From: Anthopleura xanthogrammica
Lineage: Eukaryota; Cnidaria; Anthozoa; Actiniaria; Actiniidae
Length of the DNA: 64,000 nucleotides
Assembly: GCA_964019055.1 (NCBI GenBank)
Contig: OZ025207.1
Location: forward strand, 7,305,501 to 7,369,500
Direction of reading: 5' to 3'
The position numbers were made by a program, and so were the translations under genes. Under the pieces are notes generated by a model. That model was given only the letters and a program-made list of their open reading frames with translations, was not told the DNA's origin and searched no databases. Numbering within the stretch: the stretch's first letter is position 1; each line of letters starts with the position of its first letter. Of this stretch, positions 25,827 through 37,278 are shown in pieces.

Positions 25827-28800
25827 TCATTTTAACCCTAACAATGAGGTTTTTTGCTGATGGGATGACTTTTTTTGCCAAAAACACCACATTATTGCTG
25901 ATGAAAAAAACGTATTGGCTGAAAACACGACGTTTTGGCTGATAAAATGAAGTTTTTGGTGAGACAATTTGATTTTTGGTGAAAAAAGGTGTTTTTTGCT
26001 AAACATTTTTTTTTGGCTGAGAATTTTCTTTTGCCGATAACACGACGTTTTCACTGCTAAAAGCACATTTTGGGCGCGAACAGCACTTTTTTGGTGAGAA
26101 AAAGAGGGTTTTGCTGAGAAAAAGGCATTTTTGCTGAAAAAAGGTCATTTTAACCCTAACAATGAGGTTTTTTGCTGATGGGATAATTTTTTTGCCAAAA
26201 ACACCACATTATTGCTGATGAAAAAAACGTATTGGCTGAAAACACGACGTTTTGGCTGATAAAATGAAGTTTTTGGTGAGAAAATGAGATTTTTGGTGAA
26301 AAAAGGTGTTTTTGGCTAAAAATTTTTTTTTGGCTGAGAATTTTGTTTGGCCGATAACACGACGTTTTCACTGCTAAAAGCACATTTTGGGCGCCAACAT
26401 TACATTTTTGGTGAGAAAAAGAGGGTTTTGATGAGAAAAAAGCATTTTTGCTGAAAAAAGGTCATTTTAACCCTAACAATGAGGTTTTTTGCTGATGGGA
26501 TGACTTTTTTGCCAAAAACACGACATTATTGCTGATGAAAAAAACGTATTGGCTGAAAACACGACGTTTTGGCTGATAAAATGAAGTTTTTGGTGAGATA
26601 ATTTGATTTTTGGTGAAAAAAGGTGTTTTTGGCTAAAAATTTTTTTTGGGCTGAGAATTTTCTTTTGCCGATAACACGACGTTTTCACTGCTGAAAGCAC
26701 ATTTTGGGCGCGAACAGCACATTTTTGGTGAGAAAAAGAAGGTTTTGCTGAGAAAAAGGCATTTTTGTTGAAAAAAGGTCATTTTAACCCTAACAATGAG
26801 GTTTTTTGCTGATGGGATGACTTTTTTGCCAAAAACACCACATTATTGCTGATGAAAAAAACGTATTGGCTGAAAACACGACGTTTTGGCTGATAAAATG
26901 AAGTTTTTGGTGAGATAATTTGATTTTTGGTGACAAAAGGTGTTTTCGGCTAAAAAAATTTTTTTGGCTGAGAATTTTCTTTTGCCGATAACACGACGTT
27001 TTCACTGCTAAAAGCACATTTTGGGCGCGAACAGCACGTTTTTGGTGAGAAAAAGAGTGTTTTGCTGGGAAAAAAGCATTTTTGCTGAAAAAAGGTCATT
27101 TTAACCCTAACAATGAGGTTTTTTGCTGATGGGATGACTTTTTTGCCAAAAACACCACATTATTGCTAATGAAAAAAACGTATTGGATGAAAACACGACG
27201 TTTTGACTGATAAAATGAAGTTTTTGGTGAGAAAATGAGATTTTTGGTGAAAAAAGGTGTTTTTTGCTGAACATTTTTTTTTGGCTGAGAATTTTCTTTT
27301 GCCGATAACACGACGTTTTCACTGCTAAAAGCACATTTTGGGCGCGAACAGCACGTTTTTGGTGAGAAAAAGAGTGTTTTGCTGGGAAAAAAGCATTTTT
27401 GCTGAAAAAAGATCATTTTAACCCTAACAATGAGGTTTTTTACTGATGGGATGACTTTTTTGCCAAAAACACGACATTATTGCTGATGAAAAGAACGTAT
27501 TGGCTGAAAACACGACGTTTTGGCTGATAAAATGAAGTTTTTCGTGAGAAAATGAGATTTTTGGTGAAAAAAGGTGTTTTTGGCTGAAAATTTTTTTTTG
27601 GCTAAGAATTTTCTATTGCTTATAACACGACGTTTTCACTGCTAAAAGCACATTTTGGGCGCGAACAGCACATTTTTGGTGAGAAAAAGAGGGTTTTGCT
27701 GAGAAAAAAGCATTTTTGCTGAAAAAAGGTCATTTTAACCCTAACAATGAGGTTTTTTGCTGATGGGATGACTTTTCTGCCAAAAACACGACATTATTGC
27801 TGAGGAAAAAAACGTATTGGCTGAAAACACGACGTGTTGGCTGATAAAATGAAGTTTTTGGTGAGAAAATGAGATTTTTGGTGAAAAAAGGTGTTTTTTG
27901 CTGACAATTTTTTTTTGGCTGAGAATTTTCTTTTGCCGATAACACGACGTTTTCACTGCTAAAAGCAAATTTTGGGCGCGAACAGCACATTTTTGGTAAG
28001 AAAAAGAGGGTCTTGCTGAGAAAAAAGCATTTTTGCTGAAAAAAGGTCATTTTAACCCTAACAATGAGGTTTTTTGCTAATGGGATGACTTTTTTGCCAA
28101 AAACACGACATTATTGCTGATGAAAAAAACGTATTGGCTGAAAACACGACGTTTTGGCTGATAAAATGAAGTTTTTGGTGAGAAAATGAGATTTTTGGTG
28201 AAAAAAGGTGTTTTTTGCTGAACATTTTTTTTTGGCTGAGAATTTTCTTTTACCGATAACACGACGTTTTCACTGCTAAAAGCACATTTTGGGCGCGAAC
28301 AGCACATTTTTGGTGAGAAAAAGAGGGTTTTGCAGAGAAAAAAAGCATTTTTGCAAAAAAAAGGTCATTTTAACTCTAACAATGAGGTTTTTTCCTGATG
28401 GGATAATTTTTTTGCCAAAAACACCACAATATTGCTGATGAAAAAAACGTATTGGCTGAAAACACGACGTTTTGGCTGATAAAATGAAGTTTTTGGTGAG
28501 ATAATTTGATTTTTGGTGAAAAAAGGTGTTTTTGGCTAAAAATTTTTTTTTGGCTGAGAATTTTCTTTTGCCGATAACACGACGTTTTCACTGCTGAAAG
28601 CACATTTTGGGCGCGAACAGCACATTTTTGGTGAGAAAAAGAAGGTTTTGCTGAGAAAAAGGCATTTTTGCTGAAAAAAGGTCATTTTAACCCTAACAAT
28701 GAGGTTTTTTGCTGATGGGATGACTTTTTTGCCAAAAACACCACATTATTGCTGATGAAAAAAACGTATTGGCTGAAAACACGACGTTTTGGCTGATAAA

Positions 28801-29386
28801 ATGAAGTTTTTGGTGAGATAATTTGATTTTTGGTGAAAACACGACGTTTTGGCTGATAAAATGAAGTTTTTGGTGAGAAAATGAGATTTTTGGTGAAAAA
28901 AGGTGTTTTTGGCTAAAAATTTTTTTTTGGCTGAGAATTTTGTTTGGCCGATAACACGACGTTTTCACTGCTAAAAGCACATTTTGGGCGCCAACAGCAC
29001 ATTTTTGTTGAGAAAAAGAAGGTTTTGATGAGAAAAAAGCATTTTTGCTGAAAAAAGGTCATTTTAACCCTAACAATGAGGTTTTTTGCTGATGGGATGA
29101 CTTTTTTGCCAAAAACACCACATTATTGCTGATGCAAAAAACGTATTGGCTGAAAACACGACGTTTTGGCTGATAAAATGAAGTTTTTGGTGAGATAATT
29201 TGATTTTTGGTGAAAAAAGGTGTTTTCGGCTAAAAAATTTTTTTTGGCTGAGAATTTTCTTTTGCCGATAACACGACGTTTTCACTGCCAAAAGCACATT
29301 TTGGGCGCGAACAGCACGTTTTTGGTGAGAAAAAGAGTGTTTTGCTGGGAAAAAAGCATTTTTGCTGAAAAAAGGTCATTTTAACC
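25827..29386 (-). repeat. Divergent subfamily with GAGATAATTTGATTTTTGG
   Basis: Six sites replace the usual GAGAAAATGAGATTTTTGG with GAGATAATTTGATTTTTGG (GAGACAATTTG in the first): near 25,961, 26,595, 26,911, 28,497, 28,815 and 29,191. Associated changes are TTTTTGGCTAAAAATTTT or TTTTCGGCTAAAAA in place of TTTTTTGCTGAACATT, and GGGCGCCAAC in some units. Ordinary units (26,156, 27,107, 27,424, 27,741 and 28,058) are interspersed, so this is a patchwork and not a pure block. Confidence 0.75.
28693..29069 (-). repeat. Expanded 377-bp unit with a 60-bp (three-block) internal duplication
   Basis: The distance between successive landmarks is 377 bp instead of 317. ACGACGTTTTGGCTGATAAA at 28,781-28,800 is repeated at 28,841-28,860, a 60-bp offset. 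The first copy leads into GAGATAATTTG and the second into GAGAAAATGAG, so the unit joins two different subfamilies. The join lies at TGGTGAAAACACG, where the TGGTGAAAAAAGG and GGCTGAAAACACG blocks share TGAAAA. The pattern is that of an unequal exchange three 20-bp blocks out of register. Confidence 0.88.
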
Positions 29387-32300
29387 CTAACAATGAGGTT
29401 TTTTGCTGATGGGATGACTTTTTTGCCAAAAACACGACATTATTGCTGATGAAAAAAACGTATTGGCTGAAAACACGACGTGTTGGCTCATAAAATGAAG
29501 TTTTTGGTGAGAAAATGAGATTTTTGGTGAAAAAAGGTGTTTTTTGCTGAACATTTTTTTTTGGCTGAGAATTTTCTTTTGCCGATAACACGACGTTTTC
29601 ACTGCTAAAAGCACATTTTGGGCGCGAAAAGCACGTTTTTGGTGAGAAACAGAGGGTTTTGCTTAGAAAAAAGCATTTTTGCTGAAAAAAGGTCATTTTA
29701 ACCCTAACAATGAGGTTTTTTGCTAATGGGATGACTTTTTTGCCAAAAACACGACATTATTGCTGATGAAAAGAACGTATTGGCTGAAAACACGACGTTT
29801 TGGCTGATAAAATGAAGTTTTTGGTGAGAAAATGAGATTTTTGGTGAAAAAAGGTGTTTTTTGCTGAAAATTTTTTTTTGGCTGAGAATTTTCTATTGCT
29901 TATAACACGACGTTTTCACTGCTAAAAGCACATTTTGAGCGCGAACAGCACATTTTTGGTGAGAAAAAGAGGGTTTTGCTGAGAAAAAAGCATTTTTGCT
30001 GAAAAAAGGTCATTTTAACCCTAACAATGAGGTTTTTTGCTGATGGGATGACTTTTTTGCCAAAAACACGACATTATTGCTGATGAAAAAAACGTATTGG
30101 CTGAAAACACGACGTGTTGGCTGATAAAATGAAGTTTTTGGTGAGAAAATGAGATTTTTGGTGAAAAAAGGTGTTTTTTGCTGAACATTTTTTTTTGGCT
30201 GAGAATTTTCTTTTGCCGATAACACGACGTTTTCACTGCTAAAAGCACATTTTGGGCGCGAACGCCACATTTTTGGAGAGAAAAAGAGGGTTTTGCTGAA
30301 AAAAGGTCACTTTAACCCTAACAATGAGGTTTTTTGCTGATGGGATGACTTTTTTGCCAAAAACACGACATTATTGCTGATGAAAAGAACGTATTGGCTG
30401 AAAACACGACGTTTTGGCTGATAAAATGAAGTTTTTGGTGAGAAAATGAGATTTTTGGTGAAAAAAGGTGTTTTTTGCTGAAAATTTTTTTTTGGCTGAG
30501 AATTTTCTATTGCTTATAACACGACGTTTTCACTGCTAAAAGCACATTTTGAGCGCGAACAGCACATTTTTGGTGAGAAAAAGAGGGTTTTGCTGAGAAA
30601 AAAGCATTTTTGCTGAAAAAAGGTCATTTTAACCCTAACAATGAGGTTTTTTGCTGATGGGATGACTTTTTTGCCAAAAACACGACATTATTGCTGATGA
30701 AAAAAACGTATTGGCTGAAAACACGACGTGTTGGCTGATAAAATGAAGTTTTTGGTGAGAAAATGAGATTTTTGGTGAAAAAAGGTGTTTTTTGCTGAAC
30801 ATTTTTTTTTGGCTGAGAATTTTCTTTTGCCGATAACACGACGTTTTCACTGCTAAAAGCACATTTTGGGCGCGAACGCCACATTTTTGGAGAGAAGAAG
30901 AGGGTTTTGCTGAAAAAAGGTCACTTTAACCCTAACAATGAGGTTTTTTGCTGATGGGATGACTTTTTTGCCAAAAACACGACATTATTGCTCATGAAAA
31001 AAACGTATTAGCTGAAAACACGACGTTTTGGCTGATAAAATGAAGTTTTTGGTGAGAAAATGAGATTTTTGGTGAAAAAAGGTTTTTTTTGCAGAACATT
31101 TTTTTTGGTTGAGAATTTTCTTTTACCGATAACACGACGTTTTCACTGCTAAAAGCACATTTTGGGCGCGAACAGCACATTTTTGGTAAGAAAAAGAGGG
31201 TTTTGCTGAGAAAAAAGCATTTTTGCTGAAAAAAGGTCATTTTAACCCTAACAATGAGGTTTTTTGCTGATGGGATGACTTTTTTGCCAAAAACACGACA
31301 TTATTCTTGATGAAAAAAACGTATTGGCTGAAAACACGACGTGTTGGCTCATAAAATGAAGTTTTTGGTGAGAAAATGAGATTTTTGGTGAAAAAAGGTG
31401 TTTTTTGCTGAACATTTTTTTTTGGCTGAGAATTTTCTTTTGCCGATAACACGACGTTTTCACTGCTAAAAGCACATTTTGGGCGCGAAAAGCACGTTTT
31501 TGGTGAGAAACAGAGGGTTTTGCTTAGAAAAAAGCATTTTTGCTGAAAAAAGGTCATTTTAACCCTAACAATGAGGTTTTTTGCTAATGGGATGACTTTT
31601 TTGCCAAAAACACGACATTATTGCTGATGAAAAGAACGTATTGGCTGAAAACACGACGTTTTGGCTGATAAAATGAAGTTTTTGGTGAGAAAATGAGATT
31701 TTTGGTGAAAAAAGGTGTTTTTTGCTGAAAATTTTTTTTTGGCTGAGAATTTTCTATTGCTTATAACACGACGTTTTCACTGCTAAAAGCACATTTTGAG
31801 CGCGAACAGCACATTTTTGGTGAGAAAAAGAGGGTTTTGCTGAGAAAAAAGCATTTTTGCTGAAAAAAGGTCATTTTAACCCTAACAATGAGGTTTTTTG
31901 CTGATGGGATGACTTTTTTGCCAAAAACACGACATTATTGCTGATGAAAAAAACGTATTGGCTGAAAACACGACGTGTTGGCTGATAAAATGAAGTTTTT
32001 GGTGAGAAAATGAGATTTTTGGTGAAAAAAGGTGTTTTTTGCTGAACATTTTTTTTTGGCTGAGAATTTTCTTTTGCCGATAACACGACGTTTTCACTGC
32101 TAAAAGCACATTTTGGGCGCGAACGCCACATTTTTGGAGAGAAAAAGAGGGTTTTGCTGAAAAAAGGTCACTTTAACCCTAACAATGAGGTTTTTTGCTG
32201 ATGGGATGACTTTTTTGCCAAAAACACGACATTATTGCTCATGAAAAAAACGTATTAGCTGAAAACACGACGTTTTGGCTGATAAAATGAAGTTTTTGGT

Positions 32301-32495
32301 GAGAAAATGAGATTTTTGGTGAAAAAAGGTTTTTTTTGCTGAACATTTTTTTTGGTTGAGAATTTTCTTTTACCGATAACACGACGTTTTCACTGCTAAA
32401 AGCACATTTTGGGCGCGAACAGCACATTTTTGGTGAGAAAAAGAGGGTTTTGCAGAGAAAAAAAGCATTTTTGCAAAAAAAAGGTCATTTTAACC
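29387..32495 (-). repeat. Six-unit pattern A-B-C-B-C-D followed by A-B-C-D
   Basis: Type A (29,387 and 31,248) has TTGGCTCATAAAATG and GGGCGCGAAAAGCACG. Type B (29,704, 30,318 and 31,565) has GATGAAAAGAACG and CTATTGCTTATAACACG. Type C (30,021, 30,635 and 31,882) has CGACGTGTTGGCTG, CGCGAACGCCAC and TTTTGGAGAGAA, and is only 297 bp. Type D (30,932 and 32,179) has ATTGCTCATGAAAA with GTATTAGCTG. The first block (1,861 bp) therefore contains a tandem B-C duplication (614-bp period) that the second block lacks. Confidence 0.85.
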
Positions 32496-35400
32496 CTAAC
32501 AATGAGGTTTTTTGCTGATGGGATGACTTTTTTGCCAAAAACACGACATTATATCTGATGAAAAAAACGTATTGGCTGAAAACACGACGTTTTGGATGAT
32601 AAAATGAAGTTTTTGGTGAGAAAATGAGATTTTTGGTGAAAAAAGGTGTTTTGGGCTGAACATTTTTTTTTGGCTGAGAATTTTCTTTTGCCGACAACAC
32701 GACGTTTTCACTGCTAAAAGCACATTTTGGGAAGGAACAGCACAGTTTTGGTGAGAAAAAGAAGGTTTTGCTGAAAAAAGGTCATTTTAACCCTAACAAT
32801 GAGGTTTTTTGCTGATGGAATGACTTTTTTGCCAAAAATACGACATTATTGCTGATGAAAAAAACGTATTGGCTCAAAACACGACGTTTTGGCTGATAAA
32901 ATGAAGTTTTTGGTGAGAAAATGAGATTTTTGGTGAAAAAAGGTGTTTTTGGCTGAACATTTTTTTTTGGCTGAGAATTTTCTTTTGCCGATAACACGAC
33001 GTTTTCACTGCTAAAAGCACATTTTGGGCGCGAACAGCACATTTTTGGTGAGAAAAAGAGGGTTTTGCTGAGAAAAAAGCATTTTTGCTGAAAAAAGGTC
33101 ATTTTAACCCTAACAATGAGGTTTTTTGCTGATGGGATGACTTTTTTGCCAAAAACACGACATTATTGCTGATGAAAACAACGTATTGGCTGAAACCACG
33201 ACGTTTTGGCTGATAAAATGAAGTTTTTGGTGAGAAAATGAGATTTTTGGTGAAAAAAGATGTTTTTTGCTGAACATTTTTTTTTGGCTGAGAAATTTCT
33301 TTTGCCGATAACACGACGTTTTCACTGCTAAAAGCACATTTTGGGAACGAACAGCACATTTTTGGTGAGAAAAAGAAGGTTTTGCTGAAAAAAGGTCATT
33401 TTAACCCTTACAATGAGGTTTTTTTCTGATGGGATGACTTTTTTGCCAAAAACACGACATTATTGCTGATGAAAAAAACGTATTGGCTGAAAACACGACG
33501 TTTTGGATGATAAAATGAAGTTTTTGGTGAGAAAATGAGATTTTTGGTGAAAAAAGGTGTTTTGGGATGAACATTTTTTTTTGGCTGAGAATTTTCTTTT
33601 GCCGACAACACGACGTTTTCACTGCTAAAAGCACATTTTGGGAAGGAACAGCACATTTGTGGTGAGAAAAAGAAGGTTTTGCTGAAAAAAGGTCATTTTA
33701 ACCCTAACAATGAGGTTTTTTGCTGATGGGATGACTTTTTTGCCAAAAACACGACATTACTGCTGATGAAAAAAAACGTATTGGCTGAAAACACGACGTT
33801 TTGGCTGATAAAATGAAGTTTTTGGTGAGAAAATGAGATTTTTGGTGAAAAAAGGTGTTTTTGGCTTAGAATTTTTTTTTGGCTGAGAATTTTCTTTTCC
33901 CGATAACACGACGTTTTCACTGCTAAAAGAACATTTTGGGCGCGAAAAGCACATTTTTGGTGAGAAAAAGAGGGTTTTGCTGAGAAAAAAGCATTTTTGG
34001 TGAAAAAAGGTCATTTTAACCCTAACAATGAGGTTTTTTGCTAATGGGATGACTTTTTTTGCCAAAAACACCACATTATTGCTGATGAAAAAAACGTATT
34101 GGCTGAAAACACGACGTTTTGGCTGATAAAATGAAGTTTTTGGTGAGAAAATGAGATTTTTGGTGAAAAAAGGTGTTTTTGGCTTAGAATTTTTTTTTGG
34201 CTGATAATTTTTTTTGGCCGATAACACGACGTTTTCACTGCTAAAAGCACATTTTTGGCGCGAACCGCACATTTTTGGTAAGAAAAAGAGGGTTTTGCTG
34301 AAAAAAGGTCATTTTAACCCTAACAATGAGGTTTTTTGCTAATGGGATGACTTTTTTTGCCAAAAACACCACATTATTGCTGATGAAAACAACGTATTGG
34401 CTGAAACCACGACGTTTTGGCTGATAAAATGAAGTTTTTGGTGAGAAAATGAGATTTTTGGTGAAAAAAGATGTTTTTTGCTGAACATTTTTTTTTGGCT
34501 GAGAAATTTCTTTTGCCGATAACACGACGTTTTCACTGCTAAAAGCACATTTTGGGAACGAACAGCACATTTTTGGTGAGAAAAAGAAGGTTTTGCTGAA
34601 AAAAGGTCATTTTAACCCTTACAATGAGGTTTTTTTCTGATGGGATGACTTTTTTGCCAAAAACACGACATTATTGCTGATGAAAAAAACGTATTGGCTG
34701 AAAACACGACGTTTTGGATGATAAAATGAAGTTTTTGGTGAGAAAATGAGATTTTTGGTGAAAAAAGGTGTTTTGGGATGAACATTTTTTTTTGGCTGAG
34801 AATTTTCTTTTGCCGACAACACGACGTTTTCACTGCTAAAAGCACATTTTGGGAAGGAACAGCACATTTGTGGTGAGAAAAAGAAGGTTTTGCTGAAAAA
34901 AGGTCATTTTAACCCTAACAATGAGGTTTTTTGCTGATGGGATGACTTTTTTGCCAAAAACACGACATTACTGCTGATGAAAAAAAACGTATTGGCTGAA
35001 AACACGACGTTTTGGCTGATAAAATGAAGTTTTTGGTGAGAAAATGAGATTTTTGGTGAAAAAAGGTGTTTTTGGCTTAGAATTTTTTTTTGGCTGAGAA
35101 TTTTCTTTTCCCGATAACACGACGTTTTCACTGCTAAAAGAACATTTTGGGCGCGAAAAGCACATTTTTGGTGAGAAAAAGAGGGTTTTGCTGAGAAAAA
35201 AGCATTTTTGGTGAAAAAAGGTCATTTTAACCCTAACAATGAGGTTTTTTGCTAATGGGATGACTTTTTTTGCCAAAAACACCACATTATTGCTGATGAA
35301 AAAAACGTATTGGCTGAAAACACGACGTTTTGGCTGATAAAATGAAGTTTTTGGTGAGAAAATGAGATTTTTGGTGAAAAAAGGTGTTTTTGGCTTAGAA

Positions 35401-35848
35401 TTTTTTTTTGGCTGAGAATTTTCTTTTCCCGATAACACGACGTTTTCACTGCTAAAAGAACATTTTGGGCGCGAAAAGCACATTTTTGGTGAGAAAAAGA
35501 GGGTTTTGCTGAGAAAAAAGCATTTTTGGTGAAAAAAGGTCATTTTAACCCTAACAATGAGGTTTTTTGCTAATGGGATGACTTTTTTTGCCAAAAACAC
35601 CACATTATTGCTGATGAAAAAAACGTATTGGCTGAAAACACGACGTTTTGGCTGATAAAATGAAGTTTTTGGTGAGAAAATGAGATTTTTGGTGAAAAAA
35701 GGTGTTTTTGGCTTAGAATTTTTTTTTGGCTGATAATTTTTTTTGGCCGATAACACGACGTTTTCACTGCTAAAAGCACATTTTTGGCGCGAACCGCACA
35801 TTTTTGGTAAGAAAAAGAGGGTTTTGCTGAAAAAAGGTCATTTTAACC
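30021..35848 (-). repeat. Cluster of ten 297-298-bp units lacking one 20-bp block
   Basis: Units starting at 30,021, 30,635, 31,882, 32,496, 33,110, 33,407, 34,022, 34,320, 34,618 and 35,551 measure 297-298 bp to the next landmark. Each has GGTTTTGCTGAAAAAAGG where full units have GGTTTTGCTGAGAAAAAAGCATTTTTGC and so on. The missing 20 bp lie between two TTTTGCTGA copies, that is, exactly one internal block. Full-length 317-318-bp units are interleaved. This length class is nearly confined to this 6-kb stretch of the left arm. Confidence 0.85.
33110..35848 (-). repeat. 1.21-kb four-unit higher-order repeat, second copy with one extra unit
   Basis: Units at 33,110, 33,407, 33,704 and 34,022 recur as 34,320, 34,618, 34,915 and 35,551, with period 1,210-1,211 bp. 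Marks are GATGAAAACAACG with GAAACCACGACG and GGGAACGAAC (33,110 and 34,320); AACCCTTACAATG, TTTTGGGATGAAC and GGGAAGGAAC (33,407 and 34,618); CTTTTCCCGATAAC with CGCGAAAAGC (33,704 and 34,915); and CTGATAATTTTTTTTGG with CGCGAACCGC (34,022 and 35,551). Copy two contains an additional CTTTTCCCGATAAC unit at 35,233. Confidence 0.83.
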
Positions 35849-36166
35849 CTAACAATGAGGTTTTTTGCTAATGGGATGACTTTTTTTGCCAAAAACACCA
35901 CATTATTGCTGATGAAAAAAACGTATTGGCTGAAAACACCACGTTTTGGCTGGTAAAATGAAGTTTTTGGTGAGAAAATGAGATTTTTGGTGAAAAAAGG
36001 TGTTTTTGGCTGAACATTTTTTTTTGGCTGAGAATTTTCTTTTGCCGATAACACGACGTTTTCACTGCTAAAAGCACATTTTGGGCGCGAACAGCACATT
36101 TTTGGTGAGAAAAAGAGGGTTTTGCTGAGAAAAAAGCATTTTTGCTGAAAAAAGGTCATTTTAACC

Positions 36167-36638
36167 CTAACAATGAGGTTTTTTGCTGATGGGATGACTT
36201 TTCTGCCAAAAACACGACATTATTGCTGATGAAAAAAACGTATTGGCTGAAAACACGACGTGTTGGCTGATAAAATGAAGTTTTTGGTGAGAAAATGAGA
36301 TTTTTGGTGAAAAAAGGTGTTTTTTGCTGACAATTTTTTTTTGGCTGAGAATTTTCTTTTGCCGATAACACGACGTTTTCACTGCTAAAAGCACATTTTG
36401 GGCGGGAACAGCACATTTTTGGTGAGAAAAAGAGGGTTTTGCTGAGAAAAAAGCATTTTTGCTGAAAAAAGGTGTTTGTTGCTGAACTTTTTTTTTTGGC
36501 TGAGAATTTTCTTTTGCCGATAACACGACGTTTTCACTGCTAAAAGCACATTTTGGGCGCGAACAGCACATTTTTGGTGAGAAAAAGAGGGTTTTGCTGA
36601 GAAAAAAGCATTTTTGCTGAAAAAAGGTCATTTTAACC
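36167..36638 (-). repeat. Aberrant 472-bp unit next to the inversion
   Basis: The distance between landmarks is 472 bp, that is, 317 + 155. After a complete unit, GCTGAAAAAAGG at about 36,461-36,472 is followed by TGTTTGTTGCTGAAC instead of TCATTTTAACCC, so half a unit is repeated. The first and ninth 20-bp blocks share ACCTTTTTTCA (here its complement TGAAAAAAGGT) 155 bp apart in a normal unit, which accounts exactly for the added length. The mark TGTTTGTTGC is private. It lies one unit from the junction at 36,820 and has no mirror counterpart on the right arm. Confidence 0.87.
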
Positions 36639-36758
36639 CTAACAATGAGGTTTTTTGCTGATGGGATGACTTTTTTGCCAAAAACACCACATTATTGCTG
36701 ATGAAAAAAACGTATTTGCTGAAAACACGACGTTTTGGCTGATAAAATGAAGTTTTTG

Positions 36759-36835
36759 GTGAGAAAATGAGATTTTTGGTGAAAAAAGGTGTTTTTGGCT
36801 GAACATTTTTTTTTAGCTGATCTCGTTTTCCCACC
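36759..36835. other. Inversion junction between the two satellite arrays (centre of palindrome)
   Basis: Left-arm sequence ends at ...AGCTGA (36,820), where a normal unit would continue GAATTTTC. From 36,821 the sequence is TCTCGTTTTCCCACC, the start of a plus-oriented unit. The copy GGTGAGAAAATGAGA at 36,759-36,773 is the inverted counterpart of 36,821-36,835, leaving a 47-bp spacer (36,774-36,820); the arms then continue outward as imperfect inverted repeats for tens of kilobases. Only 1 bp of microhomology (A) is visible at the join. Both sides carry private changes (AGCTGA for GGCTGA; two substitutions in the right 15-mer). It may be a real inversion or an assembly join between two arrays. 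Confidence 0.9.
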
Positions 36836-37278
36836 AAAAACTTCATTTTATCAGCCAAAACGTCGTGTTTTCAGCCAATACGTTTTTTTCATCAGCAATA
36901 ATGTCGTGTTTTTGGCAAAAAAGTCATCCCATCAGCAAAAAACCTCATTGTTAGGGTTAAAATGACCTTTTTTCAGCAAAAATGCTTTTTTCTCAGCAAA
37001 ACCCTCTTTTTCTCACCAAAAATGTGCTGTTCGCGCCCAAAATGTGCTTTTAGCAATGAAAACGTCGTTATATCGGCAAAAGAAAATTCTCAGCTAAAAA
37101 AAAATTGTCAGCAAAAAACACCTTTTTTCACCAAAAATCTCATTTTCTCACCAAAAACTTCATTTTATCAGCCAAAACGTCGTGTTTTCAGCCAATACGT
37201 TTTTTTCATCAGCAATGATGTCGTGCTTTTGCCAAAAAAGTCATCCCATCAGCAAAAAACCTCATTGTTAGGGTTAAA

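Larger units (their letters stand above)
1..36820 (-). repeat. Left satellite array, ~115 tandem units of ~317 bp, minus orientation
   Basis: An uninterrupted tandem array. Each unit can be registered on the landmark CTAACAATGAGG, first at 168 and then at 485, 802, 1119 and so on, almost always 316-318 bp apart, up to 36,639. Bases 1-167 are the end of a cut unit, and 36,639-36,820 is the last, truncated unit. Units differ by scattered substitutions and 1-2 bp changes in homopolymer runs; diagnostic variants define local subfamilies listed separately. The plus strand here is G-rich relative to C, the reverse of the right arm. No unique sequence, gene or mobile element interrupts the array. 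Function is unknown; a heterochromatic or centromeric satellite is an inference from structure only. Confidence 0.97.

Noticed and set aside
34968..35801. Long minus-strand open frame of 277 codons
   Set aside because: Same explanation: two consecutive 318-bp units (a multiple of three) keep the satellite in one frame. No recognisable domain and no coding signal.
36774..36820. Rho-independent terminator or replication origin at the palindrome centre
   Set aside because: The hairpin potential comes from the inverted satellite itself; the 47-bp loop and T-run are ordinary unit sequence and the context is not bacterial.
36821..37000. Interstitial telomere fusion at the junction
   Set aside because: No tandem TTAGGG tract at 36,820; only the single nonamer present in every unit occurs nearby.
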